64,000 nucleotides of DNA from DATDAH01 sp963792205 (GCA_963792205.1 CAWBVI010000011.1:1-64000), one strand, 5' to 3'. Positions 7,764 through 17,800 are shown, numbered from the stretch's first letter. Numbers and translations: made by a program. Notes: generated by a model not told the origin, from the sequence alone.

Positions 7764-8090
7764 ATGCGGAAGATCCTCCTCGGCTTCGCCGCCACGGCCG
7801 CCCTCGTCCTGGCGTCGATCTCCCTGGCGATTCCGTCCGCGTCCGCCGACACTCCCGGATGCGTCACCCGGGCCGAGTTCCTCCAGGCACGCCGCGGTAT
7901 GACCCCACGCCAGGTCTCGGCCATCTTCGACGTCCCCGGACGTGTCTCGTTCTTGTCCGGCTTCGACGGCTGGAGCCTCCAGAGCCGCGACTACCACGGC
8001 TGCAAGCGCTACTCGTACATCTCGGTTGACTTCGAGCGCGACGGCGGCAACCCCTACCGCATGACCTCCAAGACCGGCAGCTTCCTCTGA
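7764..8090 (+). CDS. Secreted small protein, BLIP/SmpA-like
   Basis: A 108-residue protein with a clear signal peptide (LLGFAATAALVLASISLA, likely cleavage after ASA near residue 28). The mature part begins CVTRAEFLQARRGMTPRQV and has a second cysteine near residue 80, matching small actinobacterial proteins with a beta-lactamase-inhibitor/SmpA-type fold. Such folds often bind other exported proteins. Its TGA shares one base with the next start codon (TGATG), so it is coupled to the exported nuclease. Confidence 0.65.
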   Translation: MRKILLGFAATAALVLASISLAIPSASADTPGCVTRAEFLQARRGMTPRQVSAIFDVPGRVSFLSGFDGWSLQSRDYHGCKRYSYISVDFERDGGNPYRMTSKTGSFL

Positions 8091-9007
8091 TGAGTGACGC
8101 GCAGTCGCCTTCTGGAGGTCCTGTTGCGGGCGCGTGGCAGAGAGCCTGGGCTTCGTTTCGGCAATGGTCAACGGTCGGCCAGGTGTTCTCCTGGATCGGG
8201 CTCGCGTTCGCCGTGCTGCTGGTCATGGGCAGCATCGCTGGCCCACCCGACGAAGACCAGATCGCAGTGCGCGACACCGCTCCCGTAGACACGACTGGGG
8301 ACGTTGAGCCGACCGTCACCAACGCATCTGAGCCCGTCCCAACCACCGAGGCTTCCGAGACTGCGCCGCGAGAAGAGCGAGCTCCCACCGTCGAGGTGAC
8401 CCGCATCATCGACGGCGACACGATTGAGACCACCAGTGGCGAACGGGTGCGCCTGATCGGGATCGACACGCCCGAGACGCACGGGGGCACTCAGTGTTAT
8501 GGCCGCGAGGCGACGGCCGCCATCGCCGACATCATTCCTCCGGGAACTGCCATCGAGGTCGAGTACGACGTCGACCGCACCGACCGGTACGGCCGGACGC
8601 TCGCCTACGTGTACCGGGCCTGGGACCAGCGCTTTGTGAACGACCGCATGGTGGAGCGAGGCTTCGCGGTTCTCCTCACGATTCCGCCCAACGTGGCCCA
8701 CGTCGACGAGTTCCGGGCTTCCGAGCAGGACGCCCGAGACAACCTGCGAGGACTCTGGCTCGGCTGCCTCGACCTACCGGACCCGCCGCCGACCACTCTT
8801 CCGCCGCCGCCCCTGCCGCCCCCGCCTCCGCCCCAGCCGGCTGGGAACTGCGATCCCAACTACGCCGGATGCGTCCCCGTCGCCTCCGATGTCGACTGTG
8901 CTGGAGGACCAGGCGACGGACCGGCCTACGTATCCGGACCAATCCAGATCACCGGGTCAGACATCTACGGACTCGACTCGGACAGTGACGGCGTGGCCTG
9001 TGAGTAG
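8090..9007 (+). CDS. Membrane-anchored thermonuclease with excalibur domain
   Basis: A 305-residue protein. One membrane segment (residues ~33-50) is followed by a Thr/Ala-rich spacer and a staphylococcal nuclease-like domain at ~100-225. Visible motifs are RIIDGDTIE, RLIGIDTPE and DRTDRYGRTLAYV, which carry the calcium-binding acids and catalytic Arg/Glu positions. A polyproline linker (residues ~232-250) leads to a C-terminal excalibur domain with CDPNYAGC and a DSDSDGVACE calcium loop. It should be a calcium-dependent nuclease acting outside the membrane. It is coupled to the small secreted protein before it. Confidence 0.85.
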   Translation: MSDAQSPSGGPVAGAWQRAWASFRQWSTVGQVFSWIGLAFAVLLVMGSIAGPPDEDQIAVRDTAPVDTTGDVEPTVTNASEPVPTTEASETAPREERAPTVEVTRIIDGDTIETTSGERVRLIGIDTPETHGGTQCYGREATAAIADIIPPGTAIEVEYDVDRTDRYGRTLAYVYRAWDQRFVNDRMVERGFAVLLTIPPNVAHVDEFRASEQDARDNLRGLWLGCLDLPDPPPTTLPPPPLPPPPPPQPAGNCDPNYAGCVPVASDVDCAGGPGDGPAYVSGPIQITGSDIYGLDSDSDGVACE

Positions 9008-9149
9008 CTGGCCAGGAGCGAGCCCTCACATGACTGGGTCAAGGCGGGGATCGTGGCGCTGAATCTTCTCGCGGCCTCTGAACATCGCCGTCGGGTGTCA
9101 CCCGCGCTGTGATACGACTCCGGTGACGCTTCTGGGAAGGGGCCGAGTC

Positions 9150-10037
9150 ATGAGATCCAGGTTGACTGTCAAGCACCGTTTCGGTCCTGTTCTTGTCGTG
9201 TCTGCCGTGCTGGCGGTCACTTCCTGTTCCTCCTCGGGGGGTGATGACGCCGCGCCGGCGCCGGATACCGAGTCGTCGACGGCGACGAGCGTGGCGAGCA
9301 CCGCGACGACGAGCGCCGTCGGTGTCATCGCCGAAAGGTTCGACATCGGCGGCGGTCAAGAGCTCTACCTCCAATGCGAGGGGGTTGGCTCGCCGACGAT
9401 CCTGCTGGAGGCCGGCGACGAGTCCGGCGCAGAGGACTGGCGCTCGGTGATGCCGGGCCTGGTCGGCGAGACGCGGACGTGTGCCTACGACCGAGCGGGA
9501 ACGGGCCAGAGCGACGAGGCGGCCGGCTGCCGACAGCTCGAGGACATCGTGGGCGACCTCGAGGCCTTGCTGGAGGTGGCGGGGATCGACGGCCCCTACG
9601 TCCTGGTCGGCGCATCCGGGGGCGGTTACCTCATGGCCGGCCTGGCGGCACGGAACCCTGCCGACGTGGCCGGCCTGGTCTTCGCCGAGACGCCGAAGGC
9701 GATCACGGTCGCCGAGGCGCCGCCGGAGGTCGTCGAGGCGATCGCCTGTGACGCCCCGAGCAACGTCGAGCGCCGCGACTACGCCGCCGTCGAACATGCC
9801 GCATGGGACAACCGCCAGGAGATCGGTGACTTTCCGGTAGCCGTCATCTCCAACGACTACGGCCCGGAAGCCACCGAGCCCGGCGAACGGACCAATGCGC
9901 GGGATCAGCGGGGCTGGCTGGTCCTGAGCCCGAACTCCCACCAGGTGATCGTGACCTCTGGCCACGACGTGCCGATCAACGAGCCCGATCTCGTGGTGAG
10001 CGAGATCCTGGGCGTACTCGAGGACGCCCAGGCCTGA
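9150..10037 (+). CDS. Alpha/beta-hydrolase lipoprotein
   Basis: A 295-residue protein. ATG 9150 is preferred over GTG 9123 because it starts a regular lipoprotein signal ending in the VTSC lipobox. After a Ser/Thr linker the hydrolase fold shows CAYDRAGTGQSD, the nucleophile elbow GASGGG, and a likely catalytic His in the VTSGHDV motif near the end. It probably hydrolyses an ester or amide outside the membrane; the substrate cannot be told. It is convergent with the ABC exporter operon, with 11 bases between stop codons. Confidence 0.8.
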   Translation: MRSRLTVKHRFGPVLVVSAVLAVTSCSSSGGDDAAPAPDTESSTATSVASTATTSAVGVIAERFDIGGGQELYLQCEGVGSPTILLEAGDESGAEDWRSVMPGLVGETRTCAYDRAGTGQSDEAAGCRQLEDIVGDLEALLEVAGIDGPYVLVGASGGGYLMAGLAARNPADVAGLVFAETPKAITVAEAPPEVVEAIACDAPSNVERRDYAAVEHAAWDNRQEIGDFPVAVISNDYGPEATEPGERTNARDQRGWLVLSPNSHQVIVTSGHDVPINEPDLVVSEILGVLEDAQA

Positions 10038-10048
10038 CGGGACGCGCC

Positions 10049-10825
10049 CTACTGGGCTGCCGGGACAGGCGCGCTGCGGCGATAGATGCCCAGCGCGAGC
10101 GTGTAGGAGACGACCAGGATGCCCGCGGCCCAGGCGAGGGCGACCCAGATGTCGGGGCCGGGGGTGCCCTCGGTCAGCAGTGAGCGCATGGTCTCGATGA
10201 TCGGTGTCATCGGCTGGTTCTCGGCGAAGCCTCTCAGCCATGGCGTCATGGAGTCGGTCGGGACGAACGAGGGGCTGATGAAGATCAGCAGCAGCAGGAT
10301 GTAGCTGAAGGCGCCGGCGCCTTCGACGGTCTTCGCCAGCAGGCCGAAGAACATGGCCAGCCAGGTGGTGGCCAGGGTGAAGAGGACCAGCAGGCCGCAG
10401 AACGAGAGCCAGGCGGCGGTGTCGGCCGCCGGGCGGAACCCGACGAGGAGCGCCACCACGATCACCAGCAAGCAGGAGAAGAGGTTGGACAGCGTCGATG
10501 ACAGGGCCTGCCCGCTCAGGACCGACGAGGGGGTCACCGGCATGGTCCGGAAGCGGCTGATGATGCCCTTCTGGAGGTCCGTGCTGAGACGCACGGCGGC
10601 ATAGGCGATGCCGCTCGCCACCGTCATGATGACGACCCCGGGCGTGATGAAGTCGACGTAGTCGATCGAGCCGGTCTGCTCCCCGAGTGCGCCGCCGAAC
10701 ACGTAGACGAACAACAGCAACATGGCGATCGGTGTCAAGACGACCGTGATGATCGTGTCGAGGCTGCGCGTCGTGTGACGGAGGCTTCGCTTCGTCATGG
10801 TCCAGGTGTCAGTGAGCGCTCGCAT
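10049..10825 (-). CDS. ABC-2 type exporter permease (DrrB-like)
   Basis: A 258-residue permease with six hydrophobic segments. It fits the ABC-2 family of daunorubicin-resistance-type exporters (DrrB): short cytoplasmic start, then TIITVVLTPIAMLLLFVYVFG, and the family-typical GIISRFRTMPV loop. Its ATG (10825) lies inside the end of the ATPase gene, a 17-base overlap. It is the last gene of the operon that begins with the ribbon-helix-helix regulator. Likely role is export of a drug or lipid-like compound. Confidence 0.85.
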   Translation of the reverse strand: MRALTDTWTMTKRSLRHTTRSLDTIITVVLTPIAMLLLFVYVFGGALGEQTGSIDYVDFITPGVVIMTVASGIAYAAVRLSTDLQKGIISRFRTMPVTPSSVLSGQALSSTLSNLFSCLLVIVVALLVGFRPAADTAAWLSFCGLLVLFTLATTWLAMFFGLLAKTVEGAGAFSYILLLLIFISPSFVPTDSMTPWLRGFAENQPMTPIIETMRSLLTEGTPGPDIWVALAWAAGILVVSYTLALGIYRRSAPVPAAQ

Positions 10826-11766
10826 GTCGATCCTCCTTCTCTTCGTCGAGGATCTTGAAGAACACGTCGTCCAGCGTCGGCAGCTGCCTGGAGAACCCGG
10901 TCGGCTCGATCCCGCTGTCCTTGAGCCGGATGAACATGTCCGCCATCTCGGCCACCGAGCCGGTGGTGGCGACGACCAGCTTCGAGTCCACCCGGCTGAC
11001 CTCGTGCTGCTCGCCGAGTGCTCGCTGCGCCGCGGACAGTTGCGCCTTCCTCGCCGAACTCCAGCTCGACGAGCCCGGTCGGCACCATGGCCTTCAGCTC
11101 GTCTGGTGTGCCGCTGGCCACGATCCTGCCGCCGTGGAGGATGGCGATCTCGTCGGCGAGACGGTCGGCCTCCTCCAGGTACTGGGTGGTCAGGAAGACC
11201 GTGGTCCCGTTCTCGACCAGTTGCCGGATGGTCAGCCACATGTCGGTCCGGCCCTTGGGGTCGAGCCCGGTCGTCGGCTCGTCGAAGAAGATGATGGGTG
11301 AGTCGCCCACCAGGCTCATGGCGATGTCGAGCCGGCGCCGCATCCCGCCCGAGAAGGTCAGCAGGCGGCGGTCGGCAGCCTCGTTCAGTTCGAACTTGTC
11401 GAGCAGGTCCGCCGCGGTCTGCCCGGGATCGGCGACGTGGCGCAACTCGCCCATCAGCACCAGGTTCTCCCGGGCAGTGAGCACGTGGTCCACCGCGGCG
11501 AACTGTCCGGTCAGGCTGATCTGCTCGCGGACCTTGGAGGGTTGCTCCGCCACGTCGAACCCGGCGACGCTCGCCGTGCCGCCGTCGGCCTTGATCAACG
11601 TGGTCAGGATGTTGATCGTGGTCGTCTTGCCCGAGCCGTTGGCTCCGAGCAGGGCGAAGACCGTGCCCCGCCCGACGGTGAACGAGACGTCGTGGAGCAC
11701 CGGTACTCCCTTGTATCCCTTCACGAGGTTCCTCACCTCGATGGCGTTGGTGGTGCTTTCGTCCAT
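10809..11766 (-). CDS. ABC exporter ATPase (DrrA-like), one frame break
   Basis: ATG 11766. Walker A is LLGANGSGKTT, the signature LTFSGGMRRRLDIAMSL and Walker B IIFFDEPTTGLD, all as in DrrA-type drug exporter ATPases. After GLVELEFGEE the frame breaks near 11030-11045. The +1 frame supplies the family's C-terminal region, including SKLVVATTGS and TLDDVFFKI, ending at 10809. Removing one base restores a ~318-residue protein, so I annotate one gene with a probable sequence error. Only five bases separate it from the DUF4097 gene upstream. Confidence 0.8.
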
Positions 11767-11771
11767 GGTTC

Positions 11772-12653
11772 TCAGGTATCTCCTTGCCGATTCGGAACCG
11801 ACGAGCGTGCGATCAGGACGTCGCCGAACGAGGTCCGGGCGCGGACCTGGACTGTCTCGGCTGACGGTTCGGGGTCGTCGGCGGGGGTGAGGTTGTTGTG
11901 GACCCGCCCGAACTTGGTGGTGGCGTCGATCCAGGCCGCCGTGCCCTCCCTGACCCCGATCTCCAGCCCGCCGGAAGCGGTCTCGATGGTCACCGAGCCA
12001 CGGGCCACCTGGCCGAGCCGGATGTTCCCGTTGGCGGTCTTCACCGTGACGTCGCGGCCCGCATCCTCGATCGTGACGTCACCGTTGGCCGACTTGACCC
12101 TCACGTCGCCTCCGACCCGGCCGATCCACGTCTTGCCGTTGAGGTTCTTGACGTCGGCGTCGCCGGCGACGACGCCGATGGTCATGTCGCCGGCCGCCAC
12201 GATCTCGGCCCTGTCGGATGCCTCCTCGACCGCGACGTGTCCGGCGCCGGTGCGCACCCGTAGCGCCCCGGTCTGGTCGAGCCGGACATCGCCGGCGCCC
12301 GTCTTCACCTCGACATCATCGAGACGGCCATCGCATCGGAAGTCGGCGAAGCCGGCGTCGGCGCGTAGCGAGGACCTCTCCGGGAGCTCCACGGTCACCT
12401 CGACGGAGCCGCCCCGCTTCCATCCGAGGAGGGGTGCGGCGATGCCGCGCGGTTTCGGCGCCCTGATGGAGAGGGTCCCGTTGGCCAGGTCGACGACGGT
12501 CTTTCCCGCCGCCTCGACGTCTTCTGGCCGGTCCCGATCGCTCGGATTCACCGCCACCACGGTGTCGGTGCGGTCACTGGCGATGACGTGCACCGCGCCC
12601 TGGCTCATCTCGATCGACAAGACGATGGGCTGGTTGGTCTCGAAGGTCGGCAT
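11772..12653 (-). CDS. DUF4097 beta-strand-repeat protein
   Basis: A 293-residue protein without signal or membrane segments. It consists of repeated short beta strands of the pattern VKTGAGDVRL, VRTGAGHVAV, VKSANGDVTI and VKTANGNIRLG, the right-handed helical repeat of DUF4097. The first ~90 residues form a separate strand-rich region. Actinobacterial genomes often place such a gene between a HicB-annotated ribbon-helix-helix regulator and an ABC exporter, exactly as here. Function unknown; a sensor or adaptor role in the operon is a guess. ATG 12653 follows a GGAGCG-type site. Confidence 0.85.
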   Translation of the reverse strand: MPTFETNQPIVLSIEMSQGAVHVIASDRTDTVVAVNPSDRDRPEDVEAAGKTVVDLANGTLSIRAPKPRGIAAPLLGWKRGGSVEVTVELPERSSLRADAGFADFRCDGRLDDVEVKTGAGDVRLDQTGALRVRTGAGHVAVEEASDRAEIVAAGDMTIGVVAGDADVKNLNGKTWIGRVGGDVRVKSANGDVTIEDAGRDVTVKTANGNIRLGQVARGSVTIETASGGLEIGVREGTAAWIDATTKFGRVHNNLTPADDPEPSAETVQVRARTSFGDVLIARSSVPNRQGDT

Positions 12654-12694
12654 GTGCGCTCCTGATCCGTTTCGCTGAAGGGGGGCCGTGGTCG

Positions 12695-13204
12695 TCAACG
12701 AACCCATCCGGTGTACTTCTGGCTGCCTCCCGGGCTGCGCCGTGACATCTGTGCCTGGGTGCCCTCGACGGCGACAGCCGCGGCGCGGACCAGCCATGCG
12801 TTCAGAGACAGACCCTCGCGTCGCGCCGCCTCTTCGATCTTTGCCTTGAGCCCTTCCGGGAGCCGGAGGTTGAGCCGGGAGGTGCCTCCCTCGTCGTCAC
12901 CGGCGGGGATGACGGTGGGGGAGGCGGCGCTCCCGGAAGTGGCGACGTCGCCGGCCTCGTAGGCCGGCAGGGTCACGACGAAGTCGGGGTCGCTGCCGCG
13001 CAGGCGGACTTCCACCGCCCCCGGCGCCAGCTCCCTCGTGATCTCGTCGGCCGCCGCGGAGAGCGCCTCGAGCAGAACGAGGCGCATTGCCGCCTCCAGT
13101 CCGGGGGCGAGCCTCTCGACGGCGGCTCTGCTCTCGGGCCCACCCGAATCGGCAGCGGCGACCAGCTGTTCGCGCAGGGTCTCCACGTACATCGCAAGAT
13201 TCAT
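12695..13204 (-). CDS. Ribbon-helix-helix regulator (HicB-like C-terminus)
   Basis: A 169-residue protein. The N-terminal ~100 residues are alpha-helical and acidic. Residues ~105-148 form a ribbon-helix-helix DNA-binding domain (TSRLNLRLPEGLKAKIEEAA, then LSLNAWLVRAA). Such proteins are often annotated HicB antitoxins, but no HicA toxin is next to it; a DUF4097 gene and an ABC exporter follow. I chose ATG 13204 because a good promoter places the transcription start at that base; ATG 13213 lies within the -10 region. It probably represses its own operon. Confidence 0.75.
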   Translation of the reverse strand: MNLAMYVETLREQLVAAADSGGPESRAAVERLAPGLEAAMRLVLLEALSAAADEITRELAPGAVEVRLRGSDPDFVVTLPAYEAGDVATSGSAASPTVIPAGDDEGGTSRLNLRLPEGLKAKIEEAARREGLSLNAWLVRAAAVAVEGTQAQMSRRSPGGSQKYTGWVR

Positions 13205-13239
13205 GTGAGCCATATGGCACCATATTGGCACCACGTCAA
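13204..13239 (-). promoter_or_regulatory. Leaderless promoter with tandem operator for the RHH operon
   Basis: On the reverse strand TTGACG (13239-13234), a 17-base spacer and CATATG (13216-13211) form a standard-spaced promoter. The seventh base after the -10 is the A of ATG 13204, so the transcript would have no leader. The spacer holds two direct copies of TGGTGCCA (13233-13226 and 13222-13215), one helical turn apart. Paired direct repeats spaced by a turn are typical ribbon-helix-helix operators, and binding here would block the polymerase. Confidence 0.65.
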
Positions 13240-13404
13240 GTGCCATCCGACACGCCCGTCAGCCCGGGCCGTCGCGCCCCATCGTGGTCAGGCATCGCCC
13301 GGCGCGTTCGGCACGGCCTGATCACCGCACGACCACCAGTTGACCTGTTCGAACTCCGGATCGAGAGTTGAAGGCACCACAGAGGGTCACCAAGGAGGCA
13401 GAAC

Positions 13405-13698
13405 GTGTACGCAACAGTTGGTCAAGTGATGGTGGATCCCGGCCGCGAAGCCGAAGCGCGCCAGCTCCTCGAGGAGGTCGTCTTGCCGAGGGCGAAGGGT
13501 CTGGCTGGTTTCCAGGGCGGCCACTGGGCACGCGCTCTGGGTGGAGACGTCGGCCACTCGTTCATGCTCTTCGACACCGAAGCAAACGCGCGAGCCGCGG
13601 CTGAACAGATCGCCCAAGGTCCGCCGCCGGGCGCGCCGTCGAGCCCCCCGGCGACCTTCGTGAGCGTCGATGTCTGCGAGGTGGTCGCTCAGGCGTAG
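13405..13698 (+). CDS. Small ABM/Dabb-type stress protein
   Basis: A 97-residue protein from GTG 13405 with an AAGGAGG ribosome site at 13392-13398. The pattern (MYATVGQVMVDPG, then AKGLAGFQGGHWARAL and HSFMLFDTEANARAAAEQI) is that of the dimeric alpha+beta barrel family of antibiotic-biosynthesis monooxygenase-like proteins. Members include small oxygenases and proteins of unknown role; no catalytic residue can be assigned. It stands alone between divergent and convergent operons. Confidence 0.65.
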   Translation: MYATVGQVMVDPGREAEARQLLEEVVLPRAKGLAGFQGGHWARALGGDVGHSFMLFDTEANARAAAEQIAQGPPPGAPSSPPATFVSVDVCEVVAQA

Positions 13699-13721
13699 CG
13701 TCCCCGTGAACCTCGCGGTGC

Positions 13722-14858
13722 TCACCCGTCGGCCTCCGTGGTCGTGGTCGCCGGGGTGCGGGCCTCCTCGAGGGCTCGTTGGGCGGCGCCGACGGTGGCC
13801 GGATCGATCACGCCGGTCGGCTCCACCCCGAGGTCGGTCTGGAACGCCTGAAGGGCCGCCGTCAGGGCGTCGGTCCACTCGCCGTCGATCGGGCCGGTCC
13901 AGTGGCCCGTCACGGTCAGCACCGTCTGGAGCGCCGCCGTGTGGGCCAGCTCGGCCGCAGCGGCGTCGCCACCGGCCGCGGACACGGCGTCGTCGAGCGC
14001 CTCGGCGGTAGCCCGGTCGACGAGCCCGGTGACCGGCAGGCCGGCGTCGGCCTGAAGCCGCTCGACGGCCTCGACCGTGGCCGGGCCGTAGACACCGTCG
14101 ATCTCCCCCTCGAGGTAACCGGCGGTGGTGAGTGCCGACTGCAGCGCCCTGGTGTAGTCGGCGACGGCAGTGACGGTCTCGTGCTGCTCCTCTTCGCTCA
14201 AGCAGCCGGCGGTGGCGAAGAGCTGCATCCAGGCGACCTCGACCGACACCGCGGCGGCGTTCACCTGCTGGGTCGCCTCCGAGAGCGGCGTGGACTCGTC
14301 GACGCCCTCGAACGCGGCGCTGAGGTCGGCCTCGGCCTGCTCGACCCGGTCGACCGCCTCGTCCGGGACGACGGGCTCGGTCGTGGTAGTCGTGCTCTCG
14401 GCCGGTGGGGCGGTCGTCCCGGCCTGGGCCTCGGCCAGGGCGATCTCGGCATCGGCCACCTGTTGCTCAGCCTCGGCCCGGTCGTCCCGCGCCTCGCGCA
14501 CGTCGTCGGCGCTCGAGGTGACGGCATCGCGTGGCTCCTCGAGGTCGGCGCCGGCCGTCGTCACGTCACCGACGGTCGCCTCGGCATCCGTGACGAGCCC
14601 GCCGTACCGGTCGACCGCCTCGATGTACTGAGCGCTCTCGTCGCAGAACTGGGCGCGGGACTCGTCCAGCGCGGTCTCGGCCTCGTCCAACGCCGCCACC
14701 GCCATCTCCAGGTCTTGCTGAGCGGCCGCGACCGGATCGGCCTCGGTGTCTTCGTCGCCATCGGTGTCGCTGCAGGCGGCCAGCGCCAGCACCACGGCGC
14801 CGACCGCCAGTGCTCGCCGTGCCACCGACATCCGGTACTTCTTCGCCGCGGAGGTCAT
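13722..14858 (-). CDS. Lipoprotein with coiled coil and two peptidoglycan-binding domains
   Basis: A 378-residue protein. The signal ends in an LAAC lipobox near residue 30. An acidic Ala/Glu-rich coiled coil follows (~45-155), then a Thr-rich linker and two peptidoglycan_binding_1 repeats (~225-290 and ~305-370), with motifs TTAGYLEGEIDGVYGPAT and ALQAFQTDLGVEPTG. It would be tethered to the membrane and bind the cell wall. Its ATG overlaps the stop of the RnfD/FG-GAP fusion (ATGA), so the two are one operon and probably cooperate at the envelope. Confidence 0.8.
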   Translation of the reverse strand: MTSAAKKYRMSVARRALAVGAVVLALAACSDTDGDEDTEADPVAAAQQDLEMAVAALDEAETALDESRAQFCDESAQYIEAVDRYGGLVTDAEATVGDVTTAGADLEEPRDAVTSSADDVREARDDRAEAEQQVADAEIALAEAQAGTTAPPAESTTTTTEPVVPDEAVDRVEQAEADLSAAFEGVDESTPLSEATQQVNAAAVSVEVAWMQLFATAGCLSEEEQHETVTAVADYTRALQSALTTAGYLEGEIDGVYGPATVEAVERLQADAGLPVTGLVDRATAEALDDAVSAAGGDAAAAELAHTAALQTVLTVTGHWTGPIDGEWTDALTAALQAFQTDLGVEPTGVIDPATVGAAQRALEEARTPATTTTEADG

Positions 14859-17800
14859 GGGCTCGATCCGGGCGCCTCGACCAGCTGGTTCGCGGTGACG
14901 TCCTCGAGACGGGTCCGCGTGCCGTCCGGGTACTCGACCACGAGGGTGCGCACCCGGGTCGCGTCCCCCAGGCCGAACAGCAGGCGGGGGTCCTCGGACG
15001 AGAGGTAGCTCGAACCCGCCTGCACCTCCCGGACCAGCTCGCGCCCGTCCGGCAGCACGGCGGTCACCCGCGCCCCCGGCGAGGCCTCGGGCAGCCCAAC
15101 GGCCAGCCAGTTCCCACCGCTCGTGGTGTTCTCGAGCAGGATCAGCGGCCCGCCGATCGAGTTGATGGCGATGTCCAGGTCGCCGTCGTTGTCGTAGTCG
15201 GCCGCCGCCAGCCCCCGTCCATTCGTCTCGAGCCGGTCCTCGCCCTCGGCCTCGAGCCCGAGGTCCGCGAACCGCAGCGCCTCGCCGGTCGACCGGTTCT
15301 CCAGGATCTGGATCGGTGCCGCATCGTCGATCAGGTTCGTCACCGGGATGTCGCCGTTCGTCAGGACGAGGTCGAGGTCGGTGTCCAGGTCCAGGTCGAC
15401 CCAGGAACCGCCCCAACCGGTCAGGGCCGGCGTGTCCACGAAGTCCTCTCGGGCGTCGGTGTACTCGGTCGCACCGGAGTCGGAGCCGGTCGGCAGCGCC
15501 CGGTACACCGCGTGGCCCTGGCCCCGCGAGTTCGAGACGAACAGGTCGGTCAGGCCGTCCCCGTCGTAATCGCTGGCGGCGATCCCCATCCCCGCGTTGG
15601 CGTCGGCGACTCCGGCGTCCACGGCCACGTCCCGCAAGCGGAAGCCGAGGCCCGCCGGATCGGCCTCGACGCCTCCCGGCCAGGGCCGGTTCCGGTAGAG
15701 GCGGTTCGGGTCCTCGTCGTTCGCCACCAGCACGTCGAGCCGGCCGTCGCCGTCGAGGTCGCTCATCACGGCGCCGAGACCGTGCTCGGGCTCGCCCCGC
15801 TCCACCCCGGCCACCTCGCCCACCTCGCGGAACGTCGGCCGGCCGCTCCCGTCCGCGCCGCCCTGGTTCAGGTAGAGGAGGTCCCGCACACCGCGGTGGT
15901 TCGTGGGGAAGCCGTCGAACGAGCCGGCGATTGGCGCGTTCGGATCGGTGTACCCGGCCACGAAGATGTCCGAGAGGCCGTCACCGTTCACGTCGCCCAC
16001 GGCCGCGCCCGCGTGCCAGCCGTACTCGGTGATGCCCGCGGACCGCGCGATCTCGCTGAAGGTCCCGTCCCCCTGGTTCCACAGCAGCGCGTCGTAGGTG
16101 TCCGACGTGACGTAGAGGTCGGTGTGGCCGTCCCGATCGACGTCGGCGGCCACGCACCCGCTGCCCCGCAAGGCGAGATTGGCCCCCGAACCCCGGCTGA
16201 CGTCGGTGAAGGTCCCGCCCTCGTTGTGGAAGAGCGCGCTGCGCGGCAGGTCGCCCGTCTCGCGCAGGCGGGCGACCTCGCCCTCGGCGTAGGAGTTGAC
16301 CACGAAGAGATCGAGCCACCCGTCGGCGTCGTAGTCGAGCCAGCAGAGCCCGCCGCCCATCATCGCCGGCGGGTCGCCCGAGCCGGCGGAGTAGCGGAAG
16401 GCTCCGTGGCGGAACTGCAGTCCCACATCTTCGGCGACGTCGCGTAGCTCGGGCGCCACGAACCCCGTCGGGTCCAGCGCCACGAGCTCGGTGTCGGGCG
16501 CCGGCGGCGGGTCAGACGCGTCCCGCTCGCGCTGCACGGAGAACTCACCGTCCTCGAACGCAAGCTCGAACGTGCGCTCGAAGCGCGCCGCTTGGGACCC
16601 GAACAGCGTGGCGACGGCGATCGGCGGGCCCTGTCCCTCACCCGGCTCGAGGGTGACCTCGGCCCGGTCGACCTCGCCGGCCGGCACGCCGAGCCACGCG
16701 ATGGTCGCCAGCACGATCTGCTCGGCGGTGTCGCGGTCCAGCTGCGTGGCCACCCCCTGCGAGGGCAGGATCTCCACGGCGGGCAGGTCGCCCCTCGACA
16801 CGGTGCGCAGGTCGGTCTGGCCCCCGCTCGGCTCGGCCACGAGTCCGGCGGCGAAGACGAGGCCCGTCGCCGCGACCACGGTGACCGCGCCCAGGGCCGG
16901 GCTCCCGGCGGCGCGGATCCGCAGGCGCGTGCGGTCCACGGCGGGGCGGGTCCGCTCCGCGGACAGCGCCAGCGCGATCAGGGGTCGCGCCGCGCACACC
17001 AGCGCCAGCGCGGCCAGGACCGCCACCTTGGTCGCGAACTCGGTGGTCTGGGGAGCGATCAGGAGCAGCGCCAGGAGGCCGACCGAGGCGCCGAAGGCCC
17101 GTCGGTTCGACGGCGATTCGGGCACCGTCTTCGGGTCCGTGATCATGAAGAACAGGAACACGAGGATCTCGGGCGAGAACACGAGGATCCGCCACAGCTC
17201 CGCCCCGGTGATCGGTCCGAGGTGCCAACGCGCCGTCATCGCGTGCTCGGTCGTCGCCAGCACCGCGATGCCGGCCGCGAAGACGAGCCAGAAGCTGATC
17301 GCGAGCCCCACCAGGTGGAGCCGGCGGAGGATGGCGAAGCCTCCGGCGACGATCAGGATGAGCGCCAGCGCCAGCCAGACCGACATCGGCCCCCACCAGA
17401 AGTCGAGGGGCTCGGCCCGCGCCGAGCCGAGGAGCAGGAAGCACAGGACAAGCCCGAAGTTGGACGGGTTGAAGACGTGCTGGCCGCGGAAGCGGATGAG
17501 GTACTTGGACAGCAGCGAGATCGCCGCCGTCCCCGCGAAGATCCACCATCCGTGCAGGCTCCACCAGTCCCCGTGCTCGGTGCCGGGGACCCGGAGGATG
17601 AAGGCGACACCGTTGCCGGTGAGCATCGCGCTGGCAGGCCACATGAGGACCCGCTGGCGCCGGAAGGTGATCACGACCTCCAGCACGAAGCACGTGAAGA
17701 TCGAGATCAGGATCTGCGCGATCGAGAGCTGGAAGTCGAAGGCGACCTGCCCCAGGACCTGCAGGGAGATGATCACGCCCGCGAGGTGCAGGCGGGGGTC

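Noticed and set aside
12695..13204. HicAB toxin-antitoxin system.
   Set aside because: No HicA-like gene next to the RHH gene; the context is an exporter operon.
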